10,212 nt of DNA. It comes from an uncultured Bacteroidota bacterium (lineage in GTDB: Bacteria; Bacteroidota; Bacteroidia; Bacteroidales; 4484-276). Positions within the stretch are counted from its first letter, which is position 1, and the number at the start of each line of letters is the position of its first letter. Below the pieces are notes generated by a model that saw nothing but the letters and a program-made list of their open reading frames with translations, made no database searches and was not told the DNA's origin. The position numbers and the translations under genes are program-made. The stretch is taken from assembly GCA_903930725.1 (NCBI GenBank), contig CAIYZW010001070.1, positions 1 to 10,212 of the forward strand, given 5' to 3'. Positions 1 through 5,395 of the stretch are shown here, piece by piece.

Positions 1-971
1 AGTTTTTCGAGTTTTTTGTTTACACCAACAAACCAAATCAACGAAGATGGCGACATGACGCGGCTTTCCCAGTATTTTGCCGAATATTTCCGGTATTCCG
101 GCGGCAGTAGTTTTTGCTCAACGTGATGATAATCGGCAGCACCCACCACATAGTTGGCAGGATATGATTTTCCACCAGCAAAAACCTCGGTAATTTCATC
201 TTTAATAAACTCAAAGCCATCAACTTCGGCATCATAAACAAATTTTACGCCCAGCGATCCGGCCAGTTTTACCATGCCTTCGATAATTTTGAACATGCCA
301 CCCATGGGGTACCAGGTGCCAAGTTTGATGTCGCCGTAATTCATCAGGCTGTAAAGTGCAGGCGTTTTTTTGCCGGTTCCGCCAAGGAATAAAATGGGAA
401 ACTCAAGCATTTGCAAAAGCTTCGGATGTTTGAAATATTTTCGGGTGTAGTCGTGAAATGATTTGAATAAATGCAGATTCAAGGCGGCACCCAGCAATTT
501 TGGCTCGGCATATTCGAGGAAGGAAAGGCTGGGCTTATGAACAAATTCTTTCATCCCAACATTGTATTTATACTCCGCCTCCTTTAAAAATTCCTTCAGC
601 TTTTCACCGGCGCCAGCTTCGATGCTTTCGTACAAAGTCACCATTTCGTCAATGTTGGCGGGCAAATCAACAACATCATCTTTACCAAAAAAGATGCGGT
701 ACGACGGGTCGAGCCTTTTTAAATTGTAATAATCGGAAACCTTTTTTCCGAAAGCATTAAAATAGTCTTCAAAAATATCGGGCATCCAGTACCAGCTTGG
801 CCCCATGTCGAAAATATAGCCGGAGGCTTCAAACTTTCTGGAACGGCCTCCGGGTGTTGAATTTCTTTCGAGTATGGTCACATCAAAACCTTTGGCAGCT
901 AAGCCTGATGCAGCCGATAAACCGGCAAATCCAGCCCCGATAACAATTACTTTTTTCTTCATTTCATTCAT
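1..971 (-). CDS. crtI: Phytoene desaturase, CrtI family (C-terminus off the left edge)
   Basis: FAD-dependent desaturase that introduces double bases-conjugation (C=C bonds) into phytoene on the way to lycopene-type carotenoids; it acts at the membrane. About 323 residues are visible, roughly two thirds of the usual length. The N-terminus has a Rossmann dinucleotide-binding motif (GAGFAG, residues 12-17), an acidic end of the second strand (E35), then PGGRS (40-44) and the CrtI signature GYIFDMGPSWYWMPDIFE (51-68). Further on are MEFPILFLG-like and LGTWYPMGGM-like stretches and PPEYRKYSAKYWE near the edge, all typical of Bacteroidota CrtI. The start at 971 is preceded by AGGA seven bases upstream; an in-frame ATG at 962 is the alternative. 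It begins 4 bases after the stop of the small membrane protein at 976-1254, so the two are probably cotranscribed. Phytoene synthase would be expected further left, outside the window. A related FAD-dependent carotenoid oxidoreductase is the main alternative. Confidence 0.9.
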   Translation of the reverse strand, partial: MNEMKKKVIVIGAGFAGLSAASGLAAKGFDVTILERNSTPGGRSRKFEASGYIFDMGPSWYWMPDIFEDYFNAFGKKVSDYYNLKRLDPSYRIFFGKDDVVDLPANIDEMVTLYESIEAGAGEKLKEFLKEAEYKYNVGMKEFVHKPSLSFLEYAEPKLLGAALNLHLFKSFHDYTRKYFKHPKLLQMLEFPILFLGGTGKKTPALYSLMNYGDIKLGTWYPMGGMFKIIEGMVKLAGSLGVKFVYDAEVDGFEFIKDEITEVFAGGKSYPANYVVGAADYHHVEQKLLPPEYRKYSAKYWESRVMSPSSLIWFVGVNKKLEK

Positions 972-975
972 TTTT

Positions 976-1254
976 TTATCCTGCAAAGCGATACGCCACA
1001 AAGAGCAGCAAGTAAACCAGCAAGTAAAACCTGTAAAAATTCCTCATTTTCAGATATTCCCGATTATCGGGAAAAACATTTCCAAATAATGCTTTGATTT
1101 CATCAACAAAAACCGGTTTAATGTTGATGAGCCAGCTTTCGGTTTGATAAACAATTTTGCGGAAGCGGCTGCGATAATGCGTCAGCGGAAAGCCCCAAAC
1201 CACAAAAAGAATCAGCCAGACGCTGATGACCGTACCGAAAACTTTGAAACTCAT
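976..1254 (-). CDS. Small membrane protein of unknown function, coupled to crtI
   Basis: A 92-residue protein not assigned to a named family. It has a hydrophobic helix at about residues 5-25, a polar middle with LTHYRSRFRK and an acidic/aromatic stretch including NREYLKMRNF, and a second hydrophobic helix at about 73-91 that runs to the C-terminus. Two membrane passes with a loop of roughly 45 residues are therefore likely. The ATG at 1254 is the natural start. The stop lies 4 bases before the crtI start, which implies translational coupling and a link to carotenoid synthesis or to anchoring the desaturase (inference). A terminator at 1353-1372 separates it from the DUF1295 gene, so it probably begins its own transcript; a 9-bp inverted repeat lies just upstream. 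No catalytic motif is visible. Confidence 0.8.
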   Translation of the reverse strand: MSFKVFGTVISVWLILFVVWGFPLTHYRSRFRKIVYQTESWLINIKPVFVDEIKALFGNVFPDNREYLKMRNFYRFYLLVYLLLFVAYRFAG

Positions 1255-1270
1255 TGTTTTGTTTTAATTA

Positions 1271-1300
1271 CTAAACAAATAAAATGGTGGTTTTGTTTAG
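1271..1300. promoter_or_regulatory. Inverted repeat upstream of the 92-residue gene and crtI (candidate operator)
   Basis: CTAAACAAA at 1271-1279 is the exact reverse complement of TTTGTTTAG at 1292-1300, with a 12-base spacer. It lies 17-46 bases upstream of the ATG at 1254, where a promoter for the small membrane protein plus crtI would be expected. Dyads of this size often bind dimeric repressors or MerR-type activators, but no regulator gene is present in the window to pair with it. No U-tract follows on either strand, so a terminator is unlikely. The AT-richness lowers confidence. Confidence 0.4.
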
Positions 1301-1352
1301 CTTTACAGGAAAATTAATAAACAGAGAGGCTTCTTAATTTGATTTATGATTC

Positions 1353-1372
1353 AAAAAAGGGCTGATGCCCTT
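1353..1372 (-). terminator. Intrinsic terminator after the DUF1295 gene (minus strand)
   Basis: On the minus strand the sequence reads AAGGGC-ATCA-GCCCTT followed directly by a run of T: a 6-bp stem with a 4-base loop (plus-strand 1357-1372) and a U-tract (plus-strand A-run from 1353). It lies about 50 bases after the DUF1295 stop, so it would end the SRPBCC-to-DUF1295 transcript before the crtI pair. Confidence 0.6.
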
Positions 1373-1420
1373 GAAAAATATTTGTCATTATTTTATCCCT
1401 CCCGGACCTGAAGGCCTGGG

Positions 1421-2215
1421 CTATGAATTTTTTGTTTTCTTCGGGAACCATGGGAAAAAAGCACTCGTTTTTAGGATGTAATCGCGATATTCTGGCTTTT
1501 TGCCGGCCAAAGATTTCTCGAGAAGTGCAACCCCCGAAACCTTGATAATTAGAGCCATCATCAAAACAGAGCTTAAAATTGGGAGGTAACTTCCGGCGGC
1601 AGCCGAAAAGAACCCAAAAGCCCACCAAACCGTCGAATCGCCAAAATAGTTGGGGTGACGCGTGAATTTCCAAAAGCCCGTGTTAAGGACTTTGCCTTTG
1701 TTTTGGGGGTTCATTTTGAACCTTGCCAGCTGAAAATCGCCACCAGCCTCAAAAGTAAAACCGATAATCCAGAAAAAGATGGCGGCGAAATCGAGAATAT
1801 TTAAAGGGCTTGAGCCGGCATAAAACATGGCGCCAAGTATAGGAGCGGAAATCAGCCACATCAAAATGCCCTGGAGCAAAAAAACCTGGAAAAAGCTTAC
1901 CCACCAATAACGATGTTCGCCGTAACTTTTTCTGAAATTCTGATAACGATAATCCTCGCCTTTCCCGGCATTCCGCCAGAAAAGGTAAACCGATAGCCGC
2001 AGCCCCCAGAGGACAACTAAAATCATAACCAGAATTTTTCGAACATCCGTTTCACCGGTTTGCAGAAAATAATACACGGCAACCACCACAAATCCGAAAC
2101 CCCAGAAAGGGTCAACGATGCTGGCGTTTTTCAGGAAAACGCTTACGACCCAAAGCAAGGTCATCAAAACCATGACGACCGGGAAGGTGTAAAGAAATAT
2201 TTCAACAAAAGTCAT
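1421..2215 (-). CDS. DUF1295 family membrane protein (steroid 5-alpha-reductase/isoprenylcysteine-methyltransferase-like fold)
   Basis: A polytopic inner-membrane protein of 264 residues, the usual size for DUF1295. Hydrophobic segments lie at about residues 5-27, 33-51, 60-80, 105-133, 139-157 and 205-232. Family hallmarks are GLRL (71-74), RxGKGEDYRY-like basic/aromatic residues (81-91), and the C-terminal cofactor-site motif FTRHPNYFGD (184-193), followed by YRDYILKTSAFFPWFP (243-258). Relatives include steroid 5-alpha-reductases (NADPH-dependent) and isoprenylcysteine methyltransferases; the substrate of DUF1295 members is not settled. In some proteobacteria DUF1295 genes sit with FAD oxidoreductases and lipid-modifying enzymes induced by singlet oxygen, so a role in modifying a lipid or isoprenoid beside carotenoid synthesis is a reasonable inference. 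It starts 15 bases after the stop of the 87-residue gene and is likely the last gene of its transcript. Confidence 0.85.
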   Translation of the reverse strand: MTFVEIFLYTFPVVMVLMTLLWVVSVFLKNASIVDPFWGFGFVVVAVYYFLQTGETDVRKILVMILVVLWGLRLSVYLFWRNAGKGEDYRYQNFRKSYGEHRYWWVSFFQVFLLQGILMWLISAPILGAMFYAGSSPLNILDFAAIFFWIIGFTFEAGGDFQLARFKMNPQNKGKVLNTGFWKFTRHPNYFGDSTVWWAFGFFSAAAGSYLPILSSVLMMALIIKVSGVALLEKSLAGKKPEYRDYILKTSAFFPWFPKKTKNS

Positions 2216-2230
2216 AAAATGATTATTTGG

Positions 2231-2494
2231 TTATTTTGCCTGTTCGGCGTTAAGTTCTTTTCTCCAATTCACGAGTTCCTGTTCCATGGCCGCAATCCTG
2301 GCTGAAATACCGATTTCAACCACTTCACCGCGCCCATCCCAGGCCAGGCCGTCGCGGTCGTATTCGGTTTGGAGCATGGCTTCCAAATCCTGAATTGAAA
2401 AACCTTTTCCTGCTTCACGATGTACCTGAATATAGCGGATCATGCCATCGAATGCTTTTTTGTAGGCAAGTTCACGCCATTGAGTTTCTTCCAT
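2231..2494 (-). CDS. Small unrecognised protein (87 residues) between membrane genes
   Basis: No family is recognised. The protein is soluble, charged and probably mostly helical. It begins MEETQWRELAYKKAF, has RYIQVHREAGKGFSIQDLEAML (roughly residues 20-41), an acidic stretch with YDRDGLAWDGRGE (45-57), and ends in an amphipathic helix rich in E, K, Q and R. The reading frame stays open upstream to 2737, but that part overlaps the DUF1475-like gene out of frame and crosses the low-complexity TTGTTTG repeat, so the ATG at 2494 is preferred. The gene has no Shine-Dalgarno; its leader is an A/C-rich unstructured CAA-repeat. It lies 83 bases after the upstream gene and 15 before DUF1295, so it is probably cotranscribed with both. 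Confidence 0.7.
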   Translation of the reverse strand: MEETQWRELAYKKAFDGMIRYIQVHREAGKGFSIQDLEAMLQTEYDRDGLAWDGRGEVVEIGISARIAAMEQELVNWRKELNAEQAK

Positions 2495-2510
2495 TTTTTT
2501 TATATTGTTG

Positions 2511-2531
2511 TTGTTTGTTGTTTGTTGTTTG
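2511..2531. repeat. Tandem heptamer TTGTTTG x3 in the leader of the 87-residue gene
   Basis: Three perfect copies of TTGTTTG (2511-2517, 2518-2524, 2525-2531) follow TTGTTG. In the minus-strand transcript this is a C/A-only run of CAAACAA units ending about 16 bases before the ATG at 2494. Such unstructured leaders can favour initiation without a Shine-Dalgarno. Short tandem repeats are also prone to slippage, which here would change leader length rather than reading frame. Confidence 0.65.
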
Positions 2532-2577
2532 TCGCTGTGTCCACCTGCATGAGGATTTGTTTTTTGAGTTTTGTTTT

Positions 2578-2907
2578 TTAAACTTTCCTTTTCCCAAACC
2601 AGAATATTTTCCAATCTCCTTTGGCTTTTTCGATCTGAATCCAGACGTACAGACAGGCTAAGAAATTGCCAAGTATAAAAATTGCCAAAACCCAGGCCAG
2701 GGCATGTGGCAGGTTGTTTTCCCTGAAAATAATCCAACCTCCGACAAGCGAAAAGCCGATGTAAACGTCAATCAAGCTAATCTGTCCCCAGGCCAGCGAC
2801 ATCAGAATGCTTCCTTCACCAAAGAAATCGCCATAAATAAAACCGTAAATAAGGGCAAAAAACATAATCAATGTTCCGGAAATGGCAAACCATCTGGCTG
2901 TTTTCAT
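2578..2907 (-). CDS. Small membrane protein, DUF1475-like
   Basis: A 109-residue protein with three likely membrane helices at about residues 7-26, 42-60 and 68-90. It has a central SLIDVYIGFSLVGGWIIFRE segment (44-63), followed by a helix LAWVLAIFILGNFLACLYVW and a short basic tail (FGKRKV). The D-Y-x-G-F pattern in the second helix, the charged FRE turn and the overall size resemble DUF1475 (and the similar DUF2834) proteins of unknown function; the assignment is from memory of the pattern and is moderate. The gene starts 4 bases after the SRPBCC stop, which implies tight cotranscription and perhaps translational coupling. A role in the membrane beside the DUF1295 protein is inferred from position only. 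Confidence 0.75.
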   Translation of the reverse strand: MKTARWFAISGTLIMFFALIYGFIYGDFFGEGSILMSLAWGQISLIDVYIGFSLVGGWIIFRENNLPHALAWVLAIFILGNFLACLYVWIQIEKAKGDWKIFWFGKRKV

Positions 2908-2911
2908 AAAT

Positions 2912-3361
2912 CTAAACTTTGTCGAATTTTATAAAATACTTCTTGTAAAGCCGCTTTCGCGGGAAAAACGCGAGAAACAAAACCGGCCGGGCCAATAAAT
3001 CCATCAGCCAAAAACCAGTCGAAAAGTGCATGAAGTCAATAATTTCAGTTTGATTTTCGGTGAGTTGTCTGATCTGGTGATGATGTCGCCATTTTTTCAA
3101 TCCAAAAGGAAGTTTTTCACCTTCATCGAAAAAATAATAAAATCCTTTACCTTGCTTACTTTCCTTGATAACGCTTATCCAGTCGGCCTTCCATGGGATT
3201 TTAAAAGCAAGATGGACTTTGTCGCCGGGCTTTGAGCCTTCATAACTCACCAATTCGGCAACAGATGCCGGGGGAAGCAAGAATTCGAAAAGATCGCGGT
3301 CAAAATTTTTGGTCACCTGCTCAAAAGGGCAATCAACCACCGAACGAAGAAGTATTTTCAT
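2912..3361 (-). CDS. SRPBCC (START/Bet v1-like) ligand-binding domain protein
   Basis: A 149-residue single-domain protein of the SRPBCC superfamily, which forms a deep hydrophobic pocket for lipids, isoprenoids or other apolar ligands. It shows the pattern of Bacteroidota members: MKILLRSVVDCPFEQV (1-16), NFDRDLFEFLLPP (19-31), EGSKPGDKVHL (41-51), FFDEGEKLPFGLKKWRHHH (77-95), and a C-terminal helix with LLARPVLFLAFFPRKRLYKKYF (122-143). The ATG at 3361 matches the usual family N-terminus; an ATG at 3412 would add 17 residues beginning MNKSFERK and cannot be excluded. It is the first gene of the minus-strand cluster, so a carrier or chaperone role for a membrane lipid or carotenoid intermediate is plausible (inference). 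No matching -7 element was found upstream. Confidence 0.85.
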   Translation of the reverse strand: MKILLRSVVDCPFEQVTKNFDRDLFEFLLPPASVAELVSYEGSKPGDKVHLAFKIPWKADWISVIKESKQGKGFYYFFDEGEKLPFGLKKWRHHHQIRQLTENQTEIIDFMHFSTGFWLMDLLARPVLFLAFFPRKRLYKKYFIKFDKV

Positions 3362-3528
3362 TTTTTTTAGAAAGACTGCAAGATAAACCTTTCTTTCGAA
3401 AGATTTGTTCATAATGAACCCGGCAAAAAATTACCTGAGTTGGTTTGGTTAAGTGGTTTTCAGGGATTAGTTACTTTATTTTGGGTTTTAGATTGGTTTA
3501 AAAATTCAAGGTTGTTAACTGAACCCGG

Positions 3529-3825
3529 TTAAATCTTTGTTGGATCTTGTCGGGTATCAAAAACAGTAACCAGCTTAATAGTTTGTCCTTCGATTTTGTA
3601 ATACAGCGTATTATGTTTGGTTATAACAACTTTTCGCAAGGAAGGTTTTCGATTTGACAAATGGAAGGTCAGTGGATTTTTTTTTATAATTTCAATGGAT
3701 CGGTCTAATTCACAGGCAAATTTAACAATCTCCTTTTCGGTCCAGTTTTCTTCCAGATACCGGATAATTTTTGCTAAATTATTGTATGCGCGTTTCGACC
3801 AGACGATCTTAAAGGTATCTTTCAT
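3529..3825 (-). CDS. RelE/ParE-family toxin of a type II toxin-antitoxin module
   Basis: A 98-residue RelE/ParE-superfamily protein; these are mRNA interferases or gyrase poisons, and which one cannot be told here. Family features are the strand-helix start FKIVWSKRAYNNLAKIIRYL (5-24), NWTEKEIVKFACELDRSIEII (27-47), NP-LTFHLSNRKPSLRKVVI (50-68), and the closing strand with LYYKIEGQTIKLVTVFDTRQDP (74-95). The FDTRQxP ending is typical of Bacteroidota members. The ATG at 3825 is chosen; an upstream extension would begin with a non-ATG codon. It overlaps the antitoxin end by 17 bases, the usual antitoxin-first arrangement. The ORF is intact, so the module may be active. Confidence 0.85.
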   Translation of the reverse strand: MKDTFKIVWSKRAYNNLAKIIRYLEENWTEKEIVKFACELDRSIEIIKKNPLTFHLSNRKPSLRKVVITKHNTLYYKIEGQTIKLVTVFDTRQDPTKI

Positions 3826-4036
3826 ATAATTTCCTGGCTTCGGTGTGATCAACCGTATTGCCTTCCTCCAGATCTATCAAGCCCAACTCGATTTCATTTT
3901 TCTCCAGGTCACTCAAGCTATCCCACCAATCTGACTGACTTTTACGTTGAAATTCCAACAGCTTATCCAAAACACCGGTGTCGGTTATTTGGGTAATCCA
4001 TTCGATCAACTTGATTTTTTCGGCATAAACATTCAT
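3809..4036 (-). CDS. Antitoxin partner of the RelE/ParE-type toxin
   Basis: A 75-residue acidic protein starting MNVYAEKIKLIEWITQI, followed by a helix LDKLLEFQRKSQSDWWDSL (about 22-40) and a toxin-binding tail: SDLEKNEIELGLIDLEEGN and HTEARKLYERYL. The tail pattern 'LSxxEKxxIExGLxDxExG...H.E..KxYERxL' is common in short Bacteroidota antitoxins that precede ParE/RelE toxins. No clear ribbon-helix-helix or HTH DNA-binding domain is visible. The ATG at 4036 is preferred to a TTG at 4045. The stop overlaps the toxin start by 17 bases. A minus-strand TATCTTTG lies about 18 bases upstream. Confidence 0.8.
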   Translation of the reverse strand: MNVYAEKIKLIEWITQITDTGVLDKLLEFQRKSQSDWWDSLSDLEKNEIELGLIDLEEGNTVDHTEARKLYERYL

Positions 4037-4053
4037 AGTATCCAAATTTTTAA

Positions 4054-4061
4054 CAAAGATA
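4054..4061 (-). promoter_or_regulatory. Candidate -7 element of the toxin-antitoxin operon
   Basis: The minus strand reads TATCTTTG, a match to the Bacteroidota -7 consensus TAnnTTTG. Transcription would start a few bases before the antitoxin ATG at 4036, giving a very short leader. No TTG is found at the usual -33 spacing; only an A-run (TTT on the minus strand) is there. Confidence 0.45.
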
Positions 4062-4118
4062 ATTATCTGATCAAAATTATAAAATTGTGGATTTGGTAAA
4101 CACAGCTCAGAAATATGA

Positions 4119-4832
4119 TTATCTCAACTGATTCCGGTAAAGCCGGATTGCGTTTTCCAAACCCAAATACAAAGCATCACTGATTAACGCATGGCCAATC
4201 GAAACTTCGAGAAGGCCGGAGATATTTTGGGCAAAATATTTAAGGTTGTCGAGGTTCAGATCGTGGCCGGCATTGAGGCCAATGCCAGCATCTTTGGCAA
4301 CTTTAGCTGCGTCAATAAAAGGTTTTATGGCTTTTTCGCGATTTCCCGGAAAATGCTTTGCGTAACTTTCGGTGTAAAGTTCAACGCGGTCGGCGCCGGT
4401 TTTTACAGCATTTTCAATCATTTTTGCATCAGTTTCGATAAAAACGGAAACCCTGATGCCGTGTGCTTTGAATTCGGCGATGACTTCCTTCAGGAAACTT
4501 TCGTTTGTTATCGTGTCCCAGCCTGCATTTGAGGTGATTGCATCCGGTGGATCCGGAACCAGCGTAACCTGTTGCGGTTTTACAGTGGTGACCAGATCAA
4601 TAAAACTTCGGGAGGGATAACCTTCGATGTTGAACTCGGTGGTGATGATGGGTCTTAGATCAAAAACATCCTGCCGGCGGATGTGCCGCTCGTCGGGACG
4701 CGGATGAACCGTAATTCCCTGCGCCCCAAAACGCACGCAATCAATGGCGGCTTTAATCAGGTCGGGCATGTTGCCACCGCGTGCATTACGCAAAGTGGCT
4801 ATTTTATTGATATTTACGCTTAATCGTGTCAT
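4119..4832 (-). CDS. pdxJ: Pyridoxine 5'-phosphate synthase (PdxJ)
   Basis: Cytosolic enzyme that condenses 1-deoxy-D-xylulose 5-phosphate with 3-amino-2-oxopropyl phosphate (3-hydroxy-1-aminoacetone phosphate) to form pyridoxine 5'-phosphate in the DXP-dependent vitamin B6 pathway. The 237 residues match the usual length. Family motifs seen are LSVNINKIATLRNARGG (4-20), TVHPRPDERHIRRQDV (41-56) with the active-site histidine, EFNIEGYPS (66-74), VTLVPDPPD (89-97), RVELYTE (149-155), LNAGHDLNLDNL (186-197) with the second conserved histidine, and the phosphate-binding end SIGHALISDAL (211-221). The ATG at 4832 is chosen because the longer frame would begin with TTG. It is divergent from dtd across 71 bases with closely spaced -7 elements. 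Confidence 0.97.
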   Translation of the reverse strand: MTRLSVNINKIATLRNARGGNMPDLIKAAIDCVRFGAQGITVHPRPDERHIRRQDVFDLRPIITTEFNIEGYPSRSFIDLVTTVKPQQVTLVPDPPDAITSNAGWDTITNESFLKEVIAEFKAHGIRVSVFIETDAKMIENAVKTGADRVELYTESYAKHFPGNREKAIKPFIDAAKVAKDAGIGLNAGHDLNLDNLKYFAQNISGLLEVSIGHALISDALYLGLENAIRLYRNQLR

Positions 4833-4850
4833 TTTGGGTTGTGTTTCCGG

Positions 4851-4858
4851 CAAAATTA
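4851..4858 (-). promoter_or_regulatory. Candidate -7 element for pdxJ
   Basis: The minus strand reads TAATTTTG, fitting TAnnTTTG, 18 bases upstream of the pdxJ ATG. No good -33 TTG lies at 19-21 bases. It sits 8 bases from the opposing dtd -7 element, so the two promoters are likely to interfere or be mutually exclusive. Confidence 0.5.
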
Positions 4859-4866
4859 ATATTTAC

Positions 4867-4874
4867 TAAGTTTG
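4867..4874 (+). promoter_or_regulatory. Candidate -7 element for dtd
   Basis: TAAGTTTG fits the Bacteroidota -7 consensus TAnnTTTG and lies 29 bases before the dtd ATG at 4904, leaving a leader of about 20-25 bases. The -33 region is weak. Confidence 0.5.
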
Positions 4875-4903
4875 CAGGGGTAAATCATTCTAAAAATCGA
4901 ACG

Positions 4904-5356
4904 ATGAGAGCAGTAATTCAGCGGGTAAAAGAGGCATCTGTCGAAATTGAAGGCCAGATCAAAGGAAAAATCGGGAACGGTCTCTTAATTTTTTTAGGAA
5001 TCGAAGATGCCGACAACAATGAAGACATCGAATGGCTTAGTGGAAAAATTGCGCGAATACGTATTTTTGATGATGAAAACGGTGTGATGAACCTGCCATT
5101 GTCCGATATTGATGGCAACATTTTATTGATCAGTCAGTTTACGTTACATGCCAGCACAAAAAAGGGAAACCGCCCGTCATACATCAAAGCGGCAAAACCG
5201 GAAATTGCTGTTCCTTTGTACGAAAAGTTTATCAGACAAATCGAAACTGAACTTGGGAAACCAATCGAAACCGGCGAATTTGGCGCTTACATGAAGGTTT
5301 CACTTTTAAACGACGGGCCGGTGACCATTTTAATTGACACCAAAAACCGGGAGTGA
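4904..5356 (+). CDS. dtd: D-aminoacyl-tRNA deacylase (DTD)
   Basis: Removes D-amino acids (and mischarged glycine) from tRNA by hydrolysing the ester bond; a cytosolic homodimeric proofreading enzyme. The 150 residues match the family length. It starts with the canonical MRAVIQRVKEASVEIEG, has GLLIFLGIEDAD (26-37), IRIFDDENGVMNLPLSDI (52-69), the catalytic-site SQFTLHA (77-83) with the conserved threonine at 80, KKGNRPSYIKAAKP (86-99), FGAYMKVSLLNDGPVTILID with the GP-V-T motif at 138-141. The frame is open upstream to 4826 but the family N-terminus fixes the start at 4904. The next gene begins 39 bases downstream on the same strand, so a shared transcript is likely. Confidence 0.97.
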   Translation: MRAVIQRVKEASVEIEGQIKGKIGNGLLIFLGIEDADNNEDIEWLSGKIARIRIFDDENGVMNLPLSDIDGNILLISQFTLHASTKKGNRPSYIKAAKPEIAVPLYEKFIRQIETELGKPIETGEFGAYMKVSLLNDGPVTILIDTKNRE

Positions 5357-5395
5357 TCTGATTTTTTTAAAAATAAATAAACGATAAAACCATTT

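Noticed and set aside
1344..1673. Minus-strand 109-codon frame overlapping the DUF1295 end
   Set aside because: It is out of frame with the DUF1295 gene, whose conserved RHPNY region lies in the same DNA; the apparent protein is a shadow.
2231..2737. A 168-codon reading of the 87-residue gene starting at 2737
   Set aside because: The extra N-terminal part overlaps the DUF1475-like membrane protein out of frame and runs through the heptamer repeat (KTQKTNPHAGG...TTNNNN); it lacks protein-like character, so the ATG at 2494 is used.
3413..3528. Possible promoter or hairpin between the toxin gene and the SRPBCC gene
   Set aside because: No exact TAnnTTTG on the minus strand (only TAATTTTTTG), and the TTAAC/GTTAA pairing past the toxin stop is short with no clean T-run.
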